Positions 33,042 to 42,128 of a stretch of DNA of 64,000 nt are shown in pieces. Positions within the stretch are counted from its first letter, which is position 1, and the number at the start of each line of letters is the position of its first letter. The DNA comes from Alphaproteobacteria bacterium (lineage in GTDB: Bacteria > Pseudomonadota > Alphaproteobacteria > CACIAM-22H2). The stretch is taken from the NCBI GenBank assembly GCA_017308135.1, contig JAFKFM010000015.1, forward strand, positions 62,001-126,000, read 5' to 3'. Both the position numbers and the translations under genes were made by a program. The notes beneath the pieces are model-generated. The model had not been told where the DNA came from. It ran no database searches and worked only from the letters and a program-made list of their open reading frames with translations.

Positions 33042-34832
33042 ATGACCGACTCCCTCGATTTCGCCGCTTTGCGCGCGGCCTATGCCAAGGGCGCCTCGCC
33101 CGCGGATACCGTGGCCGCAATCTACGACCGCATCGCCGCGCGCGGCGTCGATCCGACCTGGCTGCATGTCGTACCGCGCGCGGAAAGCCTTGCCGCCGCC
33201 AAGGCGCTCACCGACAAGCCGCGCGATCTGCCGCTTTGGGGCGTGCCCTTCGCGATCAAGGACAATATCGACCTCGCGGGCGCCACCACCACGGCCGCCT
33301 GCCCGGCCTTCGCCTACACGGCCGAGAAATCGGCTTTCGTCGTCGAGAAACTGGTCGCCGCCGGCGCCATCCCGATCGGCAAAACCAATCTCGACCAATT
33401 CGCCACCGGCCTGGTCGGCGTGCGCTCGCCCTATGGCGTGCCGGAGAACACGTTCGACAAACGCTACGTGCCCGGCGGCTCGTCCTCGGGCTCTGCCGTG
33501 TCGGTCGCCGCCGGCCTCGTGTCGTTTTCGCTCGGCACGGACACGGCCGGATCGGGCCGCGTGCCCGCCGGGTTCAACAATATCGTCGGCCTGAAGCCGA
33601 CCAAGGGGCTGCTCAGCACCACCGGCTTGGTGCCCGCGTGCCGGTCGCTGGACGTGATCTCGATCTTCGCGCTGACGGTCGCCGACGCGCTGGACGCCAC
33701 GCGCGTCGCCGCCGGGTTCGACGCGGCCGATCCCTATTCGCGACGCATGGCGGGCACGCTCGACCGGCGCGCGGCACCGAAAAATTTCCGCTTCGGCGTG
33801 CCCAAGGCGCCGCTGCTCGAATTCTTCGGCGACGAGCGCGCGGCGAAGATCTACGCCGACGCGCTGCGCCGCTTGGAAAAATTGGGCGGGACGCGCGTCG
33901 AGTTCGACTATGCGCCGTTCAAGGCGACGGCCGATCTGCTTTACGACGGCCCGTGGGTCGCCGAGCGTTACGCCGCGATCGAAAAACTGATGCGCGAAAA
34001 TCCCGACGCGCTGTTCCCGACCACGCGCGCGGTGATTTCCAACGCGTCGAAATACGACGCGGTCGCGACGTTCCGCGCGCTCTACAAGCTCGAAGAATTG
34101 CGCCGCGCGGCGGCGGGCGTGTGGAACGATGTCGATGTGCTGGCTTTGCCGACGTCGGGCTCGATCTTCACGCTGGAACAGTTGAAGGCGGAGCCCGTCC
34201 TGCGCAACACGCAGCTCGGCTACTACACCAATTTCGTGAACCTGCTCGATCTCTCCGGCCTCGCCATCCCGGCCGGGATGCGCGACGACGGCTTGCCCTC
34301 GGGCCTGACGCTGATCGGCCCGGCCTGGGCGGATGCCTCGCTCGCCGCGCTGGGCGAAGCGTTCCACCGCGATACCGGTTTGCCGTTGGGCGCCACCAAG
34401 CAACCGCAGCCAGTCGCCCCACCCGCCCCCGCGATTTCGGAGCGTATTGAAATCGCCGTCGTGGGCGCGCATCTCTCCGGCATGGCGTTGCACGGGCAAT
34501 TGACGGAGCGCAACGCCAAGCTGGTCCGCGCCGGAAAAACGTCGGCGAAGTATCGCCTATTCGCGCTTGCCGGGCAGACGCCGCCCAAACCGGGCTTGAA
34601 ACGCGGCGAGAACGGCGCTTCGATTGAAATCGAGATCTGGTCGCTCGCCCCCGACGCGTTTGGTACTTTCGTGGCATTGGTGCCGCCGCCGATGGCGATC
34701 GGCACGATCGAGCTCGACGACGGAAGCTGGGTGAAGGGTTTCGTGTGCGAACCCGCCGGGTTCGAGGGTGCGACCGACATCACGCATTTGGGCGGCTGGC
34801 GCAGTTACATCGCGCGCGGAATGAAGGCATGA
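33042..34832 (+). CDS. atzF: Allophanate hydrolase (AtzF type)
   Basis: Hydrolyses allophanate to ammonia and CO2. It is 596 residues in two domains: an amidase-signature domain (1-440; K73 in [19 protein letters not shown] loop, nucleophile S171 in GTDTAGSGRVPAG) and the C-terminal allophanate-specific domain (about 455-596, VVGAHLSGMALHGQL through YRLFALAG). AAGGA precedes the ATG at 33042. No urea carboxylase gene is nearby, so allophanate probably comes from biuret, triazine-like or other ureide breakdown. It heads a long co-directional gene run. Confidence 0.92.
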   Translation: MTDSLDFAALRAAYAKGASPADTVAAIYDRIAARGVDPTWLHVVPRAESLAAAKALTDKPRDLPLWGVPFAIKDNIDLAGATTTAACPAFAYTAEKSAFVVEKLVAAGAIPIGKTNLDQFATGLVGVRSPYGVPENTFDKRYVPGGSSSGSAVSVAAGLVSFSLGTDTAGSGRVPAGFNNIVGLKPTKGLLSTTGLVPACRSLDVISIFALTVADALDATRVAAGFDAADPYSRRMAGTLDRRAAPKNFRFGVPKAPLLEFFGDERAAKIYADALRRLEKLGGTRVEFDYAPFKATADLLYDGPWVAERYAAIEKLMRENPDALFPTTRAVISNASKYDAVATFRALYKLEELRRAAAGVWNDVDVLALPTSGSIFTLEQLKAEPVLRNTQLGYYTNFVNLLDLSGLAIPAGMRDDGLPSGLTLIGPAWADASLAALGEAFHRDTGLPLGATKQPQPVAPPAPAISERIEIAVVGAHLSGMALHGQLTERNAKLVRAGKTSAKYRLFALAGQTPPKPGLKRGENGASIEIEIWSLAPDAFGTFVALVPPPMAIGTIELDDGSWVKGFVCEPAGFEGATDITHLGGWRSYIARGMKA

Positions 34833-36019
34833 ATCTGAACGCTTACACACGTTACGAACGCGTCTATATCCAAGGCAATCCGGAAGGCGGACCGTTGCGC
34901 GGCCTCGTCTTCGCGGCGAAGGATTTGTTCGACGTCGCCGGCAAGCGCACGGGTGCAGGCAATCCCACCTGGCTGCAAACCCATAATCTGGCGACGGCGA
35001 CGGCCCCGGCGATCGAAAAGCTGCTCCACGCGGGCGCCACGCTCAGCGGCAAGACGCAGACGATCGAACTCGCCTTCGGCATTTCCGGCCACAACATCCA
35101 TTACGGCATGCCGCTGAACCCCGCCGCCCCCGATCGCGTGCCGGGCGGCTCGTCTTCGGGTTCGGCGTCGGCGGTCGCGGGCCGCGCCTGCGATTTCGCG
35201 CTGGGCACCGACACCGGCGGTTCGGTGCGCGTGCCCGCCAGCTATTGCGGGATTTTCGGCATGCGCCCGACGCACGGCCGGATTTCGACCGAAGGTGTGG
35301 TGCCGCTCGCACCGTCTTACGACACGGTCGGCTGGTTCGCGCGCGAGGCGGAACTGCTCGAACGCGTCGGCCGCGTGTTGCTCGACGAAACCGAACCGCC
35401 GCCCGAGCCCAATCGCCTGCTGATCGCGGCGGACGCGCAGCGCCTGTGCGATCCCGACGTGACGCAGGCCGTACTCCCATGGATCGGCCGCGCGCGCTCG
35501 TTCTTCGAATATGTCTACGACGTCGAAGTCGGCGGTGCGGCCCTCGCCGACTGGACCGCGTGCTATCGCGTGTTGTCAGGCCGCGAAGCCTGGGCCGCGC
35601 ACGGCGAATGGATCGAGACCGTGAAGCCGAAATTCGGCGCGGATGTCGCGGCCCGCTTCGCCTATGCCAAGACCGTGACGGAGGCGGATTTCGCCAAGGC
35701 GCTGCCGATGCGCGAAGCGGCGATCAAGCGCCTGGATGAGTTGCTGCTGCCGGGCACGATCCTGTGCATGCCGACGGCCCCGGTGCCGCCGCCCTTGCGC
35801 GATGCCGACGACGCCACGCTCGAACGCGTGCGCATGCGCACCTTCCAATTCACCTGCATCGCGGGGCTTTGCGGCTTGCCGCAGATCAGCGTGCCCGCCG
35901 GCTTCGCGGGCGACGCGCCCGTCGGCATTTCGTTCATCGGAGCGCGCGGCTCGGATGCCATGCTGCTCAATTTCGTCCGTATTCTGACGTCTCCCGCCGA
36001 GGAACAAAGCAATGGCTAA
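34829..36019 (+). CDS. Amidase-signature hydrolase
   Basis: A 396-residue amidase, shorter than usual. The triad segments are present: Lys in FAAKDLFDVAGKRTG, cis-Ser in [13 protein letters not shown] and the nucleophile in GTDTGGSVRVPASYCGIFG. The ATG overlaps the allophanate hydrolase stop (ATGA), so the proteins are made together and perhaps act in sequence on one compound. The downstream deacetylase start overlaps its 3' end by 8 bases. Substrate unknown; indoleacetamide hydrolase-like annotation is common for such proteins but not specific. Confidence 0.85.
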   Translation: MNLNAYTRYERVYIQGNPEGGPLRGLVFAAKDLFDVAGKRTGAGNPTWLQTHNLATATAPAIEKLLHAGATLSGKTQTIELAFGISGHNIHYGMPLNPAAPDRVPGGSSSGSASAVAGRACDFALGTDTGGSVRVPASYCGIFGMRPTHGRISTEGVVPLAPSYDTVGWFAREAELLERVGRVLLDETEPPPEPNRLLIAADAQRLCDPDVTQAVLPWIGRARSFFEYVYDVEVGGAALADWTACYRVLSGREAWAAHGEWIETVKPKFGADVAARFAYAKTVTEADFAKALPMREAAIKRLDELLLPGTILCMPTAPVPPPLRDADDATLERVRMRTFQFTCIAGLCGLPQISVPAGFAGDAPVGISFIGARGSDAMLLNFVRILTSPAEEQSNG

Positions 36020-36953
36020 GGTCCAGCCGAAGAACAAGCCGACGAAAGCGCCCGCCTATCCCCGCGATTTGATCGGCTATGGCCGCAACCCGCCGCACGC
36101 GCAGTGGCCCAACCGCGCGAAGATCGCGGTGTCGTTCGTGGTGAACTACGAAGAAGGCGGCGAGCGGTCGATCCTGCACGGCGACAAGGAAAGCGAATCC
36201 TATCTGCAGGAAGTCGTCGGCCTGATTCCGCGCCAGAAGAAGCGCGACGAAAGCACGGAGAGCGTCTACGAATACGGCAGCCGCGCCGGGTTCTGGCGCA
36301 TCCTGCGCGAATTCGAAAAGCGCAAAATGCCGTTCACGTCCTGGGCCGTGGGCATGGCGCTGTTGCGCCATCCCGATGCCGGCCGCGCGATGGCCGAAGG
36401 CGGCCACGAAGTCGCGAGCCATGGCTGGCGCTGGTACGATTACCAGAACATGCCGATCGCCGAAGAGCGCAAACATTTCAAACTCGCCATCGACGCGATC
36501 GAGAAGACGACGGGGACCAAGCCCGTGGGTTGGTACACCGGCCGCTTCTCGCCCAACACGCTGAAACTCGCGTCCGAATTCGGCATGCTGCATGCGGGCG
36601 ACGCCTATAACGACGACCTGCCCTATTGGACCGTGCCCGACAAAAAGCCGCTGCTGATGGTCCCCTACACGCTGGACGTCAACGACATGAAGTTCGGCAC
36701 GGCGCAGGGCTTCAACACCGGCGACGATTGGTTCGCCTATGCGCGCGACGCGTTCGACACGCTTTACGCCGAAGGCGACGAAACGCCGAAGATGATGTCG
36801 ATCGGCCTGCATCTGCGCCTGATCGGCCGGCCGGGCCGTTTCCGCGCCCTTCAGCGCTTCATGGACCATATCGAGAAGCACGATCGGGTTTGGGTTGCGC
36901 GCCGCAAGGATATCGCGCATCACTGGGTCAAGACGCATCCCTATAAGGAGTAG
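36012..36953 (+). CDS. puuE: Polysaccharide-deacetylase-fold protein, allantoinase PuuE-like
   Basis: A 313-residue NodB-fold hydrolase. The opening with RDLIGYGRNPPHAQWPN, VSFVVNYEEGGERS and SVYEYGSRAGFWR is that of PuuE, the metal-independent allantoinase that opens allantoin to allantoate. HEVASHGWRWYDYQ and GWYTGRFSPNT also match. Length is normal. It links the ureide operon to the urate genes at 15-16 kb. Some PuuE-like proteins have other cyclic-amide substrates, so the exact reaction is inferred. Confidence 0.82.
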   Translation: MAKVQPKNKPTKAPAYPRDLIGYGRNPPHAQWPNRAKIAVSFVVNYEEGGERSILHGDKESESYLQEVVGLIPRQKKRDESTESVYEYGSRAGFWRILREFEKRKMPFTSWAVGMALLRHPDAGRAMAEGGHEVASHGWRWYDYQNMPIAEERKHFKLAIDAIEKTTGTKPVGWYTGRFSPNTLKLASEFGMLHAGDAYNDDLPYWTVPDKKPLLMVPYTLDVNDMKFGTAQGFNTGDDWFAYARDAFDTLYAEGDETPKMMSIGLHLRLIGRPGRFRALQRFMDHIEKHDRVWVARRKDIAHHWVKTHPYKE

Positions 36954-36974
36954 CGTCGCGACCGGGGAGGACGC

Positions 36975-37610
36975 GTGGGAAATTTCGCCGATTATTCGCG
37001 TTTCGTCGTCACGCTGCTGGCGATTTTGACGCCCTTCGCGGCGATCCCGGTCTTCCTCGCGCTGACCGAAGGCCAGCGCCGGGGCTTTCGTGCGCGCACC
37101 GCCAATCTCGCGGCGACGACCGTCTTCTGCGTGCTGATCGTTTCCGCCTTCACCGGCGACGTGCTGTTGCGCGTGCTGGGGACGAGCCTCGACGCGTTCC
37201 GCGTGGGCGGCGGGATCGTGCTGTTCTTGATGAGCCTGTCGATGCTGAACGCGCAGCTTTCACCCGTGCAGCATTCGCAGGAGGAAGCGGACGAAGCCGG
37301 GCAAAAGTCGGCGCTGGGTGTGGTGCCCATCGGCATGCCGCTGCTGGTCGGACCCGGTGCGATCTCCTCCACCATCATCGAGATGAAGCGCAGCCCCGAA
37401 TGGGCGCATGCCATCGCCATCGTCGCCTGTATCGCCATCGCCTGCGTCGCGGTCTGGGCCGCGTTGCGGCTGGCCGAGCCGATCGGCGCCAAACTCGGGC
37501 GCATCGGCCTCAACATCCTCAACCGCATTTTCGGGCTGCTGCTGGCGGCGATCGCGGTCCAGATCGTCACTGCCGGGCTGCTCGGCCTGTTCCCGGCGCT
37601 AGCCGGCTAG
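36975..37610 (+). CDS. MarC-family integral membrane protein
   Basis: A 211-residue inner-membrane protein with six hydrophobic segments, containing PFAAIPVFLALTEGQ near the start and VGPGAISSTI in the middle. The family (MarC/NAAT) is described as putative amino-acid transporters with uncertain function. GTG start with GGGGAGG 7 bases upstream. Position inside an amide and ureide degradation run suggests transport of a related small molecule. Confidence 0.85.
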   Translation: MGNFADYSRFVVTLLAILTPFAAIPVFLALTEGQRRGFRARTANLAATTVFCVLIVSAFTGDVLLRVLGTSLDAFRVGGGIVLFLMSLSMLNAQLSPVQHSQEEADEAGQKSALGVVPIGMPLLVGPGAISSTIIEMKRSPEWAHAIAIVACIAIACVAVWAALRLAEPIGAKLGRIGLNILNRIFGLLLAAIAVQIVTAGLLGLFPALAG

Positions 37611-37625
37611 GTTAAGCTCGTTGCC

Positions 37626-39185
37626 ATGATCCGCCTTCCGCCCTATTCGACCCAGAATTTCACCATCCGCAAACCGATGACCGGGACCGCCGTCGGCGGC
37701 ATCGTGTCCGGCCAAGCCAAAGCCGCCATGGAAGTCGGCGCCGCCGTGCTCGACGAAGGCGGCAACGCGATCGACGCGGCGGTCGCCGCGGGCTTCGCGC
37801 TCGCGGCCGTCGAGCCGTGGAACTCCGGCCTTGGCGGGATCGGCTTTCTGCTTTATCGCGCCGCCGATACCGGCAAGACCGTCGCGATCGATTTCGGGCC
37901 GCAAGCGCCCGCCAAGCTCGACCCCGCGCATTTCCCGCTGACGGGGCGCACCGCCGGCGACCTGTTCGGCTGGCCGGAAGTCGAAGGCAATCGCAACGTC
38001 CACGGGCCGCTCTCCTTCGCCATTCCGGGCCAGGTCGACGGGCTTGGCCTCGCCCATGCCACCTTCGGGACGATGGATTGGGCGATGCTGCTGGAACGCG
38101 CCGCGCGCCTGGCCGATCGCGGTTTGCCGATCGATTATTGGACGACGCTGAAGATCGCCTCGGCCGCGAGCGAGCTCGCGCTCTATCCCTCGTCGCGCGC
38201 GACTTATATGCCGGGCGGCCTGCCGCCCGTGCCCGATTACGGCAAGGTCACGAAGTACCTGCCCAACGAGCGTCTGGCGCTGACGATCCGCCGCCTGCAA
38301 TTGAAGGGTGCCCGCGATTTCTACGACGGCGCGCTGGCGTCGGACATCGCTTACGACGTGCAAGAAGTCGGCGGCGTGATGAATCGCGAAGATCTGGCCG
38401 GTTATCGCGCCAAGATCGTCGAGCCGACGCGCGTTTCCTATCGTGGTGCTTTGGTCGAGACCGCCCCGATCGGTACGGCGGGCCCGACGCTCGCGCGGGT
38501 GCTGGAACTTCTCGGGCCCCATGTCTTCCGCCATTACGGCCCGGATGCCGCCAGCTTCGTCGCCTATGCCGACGCGTTGCGCACCGCCTATGCCGAGCGG
38601 CTCGCCGAACCGGCGGCGCCAACCAGCACCACGCATCTCAACGTCGTCGATCGCCACGGCAATATGGTGGCGCTGACGCAGACGCTGCTATCGACCTACG
38701 GAAGCCGCTTGGTCCTGCCCGCGACCGGCATTCTGATGAATAATGGCGTGATGTGGTTTGACCCGCGCCCCGGTCGCGCGAATTCGATCGCGCCGGGCAA
38801 GCGGCCGCTGACCAATATGTGCCCGACCATTGTGTCGCGCGACGGCAAGGGCTGGTTCACGCTCGGCGCCTCCGGCGGGCGGCGCATCCTGCCCTCGGTC
38901 GCGCAGGTGTTGAGCTTCCTGGTCGATCACAACATGGATCTCGACCGCGCCTTCCATCATCCGCGCATCGACGTGTCCGGCGGGCCGGAGATCGACTACG
39001 ACCCCGCGCTGCCGGTCGATGTGCGCGCGGCCCTCACGCAACGTTTCCAGGCGAACGCGCTGGAAGCCGCCGTGTTCCCGTCGAACTACGCTTGCCCGTC
39101 GGCGGTAATGATCGATCCGCAGACCGGCGGACGTACCGGCCTTGCCGACGTGATGAGCCCGTGGTCGGCTGCGATTTCCACATAA
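37626..39185 (+). CDS. Gamma-glutamyltransferase-family N-terminal-nucleophile hydrolase
   Basis: A 519-residue Ntn hydrolase related to gamma-glutamyltranspeptidase and glutaryl-7-ACA acylases. The self-cleavage site is TTHLNVVD with T335 as predicted new N-terminus of the small subunit; GNAIDAAVAAGFALAAVEP and NSIAPGKRPL are further hallmarks. No signal peptide is visible, unlike periplasmic GGT, so it is likely cytoplasmic. Possible substrates are gamma-glutamyl amides, such as gamma-glutamyl-putrescine, but this is inference from the polyamine uptake genes nearby. Confidence 0.87.
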   Translation: MIRLPPYSTQNFTIRKPMTGTAVGGIVSGQAKAAMEVGAAVLDEGGNAIDAAVAAGFALAAVEPWNSGLGGIGFLLYRAADTGKTVAIDFGPQAPAKLDPAHFPLTGRTAGDLFGWPEVEGNRNVHGPLSFAIPGQVDGLGLAHATFGTMDWAMLLERAARLADRGLPIDYWTTLKIASAASELALYPSSRATYMPGGLPPVPDYGKVTKYLPNERLALTIRRLQLKGARDFYDGALASDIAYDVQEVGGVMNREDLAGYRAKIVEPTRVSYRGALVETAPIGTAGPTLARVLELLGPHVFRHYGPDAASFVAYADALRTAYAERLAEPAAPTSTTHLNVVDRHGNMVALTQTLLSTYGSRLVLPATGILMNNGVMWFDPRPGRANSIAPGKRPLTNMCPTIVSRDGKGWFTLGASGGRRILPSVAQVLSFLVDHNMDLDRAFHHPRIDVSGGPEIDYDPALPVDVRAALTQRFQANALEAAVFPSNYACPSAVMIDPQTGGRTGLADVMSPWSAAIST

Positions 39186-39197
39186 AGAAGCAGAACC

Positions 39198-39746
39198 ATG
39201 ATCGACAAACCTTGGAAGGTCCTCGCCGCGCGCGAGGTCTATACGCATTCGCCTTGGATACGCGTCGTCGACGAGCGCATCGAACTGCCCGACGGCCGCG
39301 TGGTGCCGAGTTTCCACAAGGTCTACCTGCCCGATCATTCGATCCTGTTCCCGATCACCGAAGACGGCCGCGTGATCGCCACGCGGTCCTATCGCCATGG
39401 CGTGGGGACGGTCGTGTGGGGATTTCCCGGCGGCGGAATCGACGCGGGCGAAACGCCCGAACAGGCCGCCGCGCGCGAACTGCGCGAGGAAACCGGCTAT
39501 CAAGCCGCCGCGCTCAAATCGCTGGGCGGTTACGTGACCGGCGCCAATGTACGCGGCGCCAAATCGCATCTTTTCCTCGCCACCGGCTGCCGCAAAACGA
39601 CCGAGGCGAATTCGGGCGATTTGGAGGAAACGGAACTTCATCTTCTATCCCGTGAAAAGGTCCGGGATTTGCTTATGAGCGACGGTTTCCACGTTTTGGC
39701 GCATGCGGCGATCACGGCGCGCGCCCTTCTGGAGTGGCCGGAATGA
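39198..39746 (+). CDS. Nudix hydrolase, ADP-ribose pyrophosphatase type
   Basis: A 182-residue Nudix enzyme. The Nudix box GGGIDAGETPEQAAARELR then EETGY has every catalytic residue (GxE, REUxEExGU). The N-terminal half resembles ADP-sugar pyrophosphatases. It cleaves a nucleoside diphosphate linked to another group, possibly ADP-ribose or FAD-type compounds. The stop overlaps the ATG of the cysteine hydrolase gene. Confidence 0.87.
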   Translation: MIDKPWKVLAAREVYTHSPWIRVVDERIELPDGRVVPSFHKVYLPDHSILFPITEDGRVIATRSYRHGVGTVVWGFPGGGIDAGETPEQAAARELREETGYQAAALKSLGGYVTGANVRGAKSHLFLATGCRKTTEANSGDLEETELHLLSREKVRDLLMSDGFHVLAHAAITARALLEWPE

Positions 39747-40507
39747 AGAATCCCCTGGGCTCCGCGCCCAACAACCGCTGGCGCGTCGATGCCAAGACCG
39801 TCTCGACCTTGCGCGAGGCGCCAAAGGCGAAGCCCCTGTCTTTCGCGGCGATGCCGCAAACTCTGACGGTCGACGCGACGCGCAGCGCGATGATCGTCAT
39901 CGATATGCAGAACGATTTCTGCCACCCGGACGGTTGGCTGGCGCATATCGGCGTCGACGTGACGCCGGCGCGCAAACCGATCAAGCCGCTCGCCAAGCTG
40001 CTGCCCGCGTTGCGCAAGGCGGGGATGCCGGTCATCTGGGTCAATTGGGGCAACCGGCCGGATCTCCTCAATCTCAGCCCGTCGCTGCTGCATGTCTACA
40101 AGCCGACGGGAAAAGGGATCGGCCTCGCCGACGAATTGCCCAAGAAGAAGGGCAAGGTCCTCGTCAAGGATTCCTGGGCCGCCGCCGTGGTCGACGAATT
40201 GCCGATCAAATCGAACGACATCAAGATCGACAAATTCCGCATGAGCGGATTTTGGGACACGCCGCTCGACTCGATCCTGCGAAACTTGCGCGTCGACACG
40301 CTGTTCTTCGGCGGCGTGAACGCCGACCAATGCGTGTTGTGCACGCTGCAGGACGCCAATTTCCTCGGCTACGATTGCGTGATGGTGGAGGATTGCTCGG
40401 CCACCACCTCGCCGCAATTCTGCTGGGACGCGACGATCTACAACGTGCGCCAATGCTTCGGCTTCACGGCCAATTCCGCGTCGCTGCTGAAAGGTTTGAC
40501 GAAATGA
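39743..40507 (+). CDS. Isochorismatase-fold cysteine hydrolase (biuret/ureidoacrylate amidohydrolase type)
   Basis: A 254-residue amidohydrolase with the triad D54 (IVIDMQNDFC), K164 (IDKFRMSGFW) and C197 (GVNADQCVLCT). This subgroup contains biuret hydrolase, ureidoacrylate hydrolase RutB and N-carbamoylsarcosine amidase, all acting on carbamoyl amides. With allophanate hydrolase in the same run, biuret hydrolysis to allophanate is a plausible job. ATG at 39743 is coupled to the Nudix stop; a GTG 9 bases upstream is in frame but weaker. The stop overlaps the cupin start. Confidence 0.83.
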   Translation: MKNPLGSAPNNRWRVDAKTVSTLREAPKAKPLSFAAMPQTLTVDATRSAMIVIDMQNDFCHPDGWLAHIGVDVTPARKPIKPLAKLLPALRKAGMPVIWVNWGNRPDLLNLSPSLLHVYKPTGKGIGLADELPKKKGKVLVKDSWAAAVVDELPIKSNDIKIDKFRMSGFWDTPLDSILRNLRVDTLFFGGVNADQCVLCTLQDANFLGYDCVMVEDCSATTSPQFCWDATIYNVRQCFGFTANSASLLKGLTK

Positions 40508-40947
40508 AAGCGCCCGTCGCCTTCAAGCGCCCCATCGCTTTCAAAAAAATCACCGAATGCCCGGCGTATCGCATCTCGCCGAACGACACGAATTATTTCG
40601 CGCTGGTCTTCGATCCGGCGGGCGACGACGTCGATCTGGTTGCGGTTGTCGAAATCTTCACGCCCGGCGGCAAGACGCCGCCCAATTCGCATTCGCGCGC
40701 GCACGAGATGTTCTTCGTGCTGGAAGGCGAAGGCAAGGCATTCTGCGACGGCGCGTCGCTGGATTTGAAAAAGGGCGATGCGATGATGCTGCGCCCGGGC
40801 TCGAACCACGAAGTGCACAACACCGGCACGGGCAAGCTCTACACGCTGACCGTGATGGTCCCGAATCAGGAATTCGCCGAACTGATCCGCAACGGCCAGC
40901 GCGTGGAACTCGACGCCGAGGATCGGCGCGTGATCGCGGGAATCTAA
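40504..40947 (+). CDS. Small cupin-domain protein
   Basis: A 147-residue single-domain cupin. Motif 1 is GGKTPPNSHSRAHEMFFVLEGEG, in which one metal His may be altered, and motif 2 is LRPGSNHEVHNTG. The ATG overlaps the cysteine hydrolase stop. Cupins beside amidohydrolases are often ureidoglycolate- or ureidoglycine-related enzymes or ligand-binding proteins; which applies is unknown. Its TAA shares four bases with the convergent MFS gene stop. Confidence 0.78.
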   Translation: MKAPVAFKRPIAFKKITECPAYRISPNDTNYFALVFDPAGDDVDLVAVVEIFTPGGKTPPNSHSRAHEMFFVLEGEGKAFCDGASLDLKKGDAMMLRPGSNHEVHNTGTGKLYTLTVMVPNQEFAELIRNGQRVELDAEDRRVIAGI

Positions 40948-42128
40948 ACGCGCGTCATCCGGATCAGCCAGACGAACAGAAAGATCGATACGAACATCAA
41001 GACCGCGCACAGCCCCATGACGGCGCTGGAGCCGCCCAGGCTGCTCGCCCCCGCCATCACGAAGGGCGCCGCCGAGAACAGATAGTTCAGCGGCAGATTG
41101 AGCTTGCCCATGATCTCGGCATAGCCGTCGCGGCCGAACACGACCAGCGGACCGACGACGCGCACGATGGTCATCGTGCCGGAGCCCAATCCGAAACCGA
41201 TCACGCCCGCCGCGAAAGCCATTACGCCGCCGCCGAAAATCACCGGCAAGGCGCAGCCGATCGCCATGATCGTGGCGCTGGCGAGGCCCAGCATGAGGAT
41301 CGGCAATCGGTCGCCGAACGCCGTCTCGGCCATACGCGCGACCATTTGCGCGGGCCCGAATAGCGAGCCGACGACGACGGCGAGGGCGAGTTCCAATCCA
41401 TAGCCTTGGCCCACCGAAACGATCTGGACGGGAAAGCCCCACGAAACGAAACCCGCCCCGGCGAAAGCCGCGAACATCAGCCAGAACGCCTTGCGGCGCA
41501 TATCGGGGGCGATCATCGGCCGCGCGCCCTCGCCCGCCGGACCGCCGATGGCGGGCTGCGGTTTGACGCGAATCGCCCAATGCACGGGCACGCAGAAAGC
41601 GAATTGCAGGGCCGCCAGCGCCAGACACGATCCGCGCCAGCCGATGATCGGTTCCATCGCCGCGAGCAGCGGCAAAGCGATCGGCGGGCACAGACTGCCC
41701 AGCAACGTCATCAAGCCCAGCGCCTTGCGCGAGGCGTGGGGCATAAGTTGCGCGACGGCCGCGAAGGGCGTTTGAGTCAGCGTCATCGGCATCGAAAAGC
41801 CGATCAGCACCCAGGCGAGGACGAAGCCGATCAAACCTTGTGCGAAGGACAGCACCGCCATCCCCGCCCCCAGCAGCACCGAGCCCGCGATCAGGATTTC
41901 GCGCGGGCCGATCCGATCGGTACGCCTTCCGATCGCGGGTCCGAGCAGCGAGCCGACCAGCAGCATGATCGTGATGCCGCCGAAGATCATCGCGACCGGC
42001 AGCCCGAGATCGGCGGCCATCGGCGCGCTGTAAACGGCGGGCACGAAATAGGACGAGCCCCAGCTCGCGATCTGGGTCATCGAAATCGCGACGACCCCAC
42101 GCCGCCCATCCAGCGACCAACCGCTCAT
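40944..42128 (-). CDS. MFS transporter
   Basis: A 394-residue major facilitator protein with twelve hydrophobic segments; the loop motif GRRTDRIGPRE after helix 2 is the MFS motif A. It begins MSGWSLDGRRGVVAI; the ATG at 42128 overlaps the amidase stop as ATGA and is preferred to an in-frame ATG at 42146. Coupling to an amidase suggests it imports the amide or exports the product. Cargo unknown. Confidence 0.87.
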   Translation of the reverse strand: MSGWSLDGRRGVVAISMTQIASWGSSYFVPAVYSAPMAADLGLPVAMIFGGITIMLLVGSLLGPAIGRRTDRIGPREILIAGSVLLGAGMAVLSFAQGLIGFVLAWVLIGFSMPMTLTQTPFAAVAQLMPHASRKALGLMTLLGSLCPPIALPLLAAMEPIIGWRGSCLALAALQFAFCVPVHWAIRVKPQPAIGGPAGEGARPMIAPDMRRKAFWLMFAAFAGAGFVSWGFPVQIVSVGQGYGLELALAVVVGSLFGPAQMVARMAETAFGDRLPILMLGLASATIMAIGCALPVIFGGGVMAFAAGVIGFGLGSGTMTIVRVVGPLVVFGRDGYAEIMGKLNLPLNYLFSAAPFVMAGASSLGGSSAVMGLCAVLMFVSIFLFVWLIRMTRV

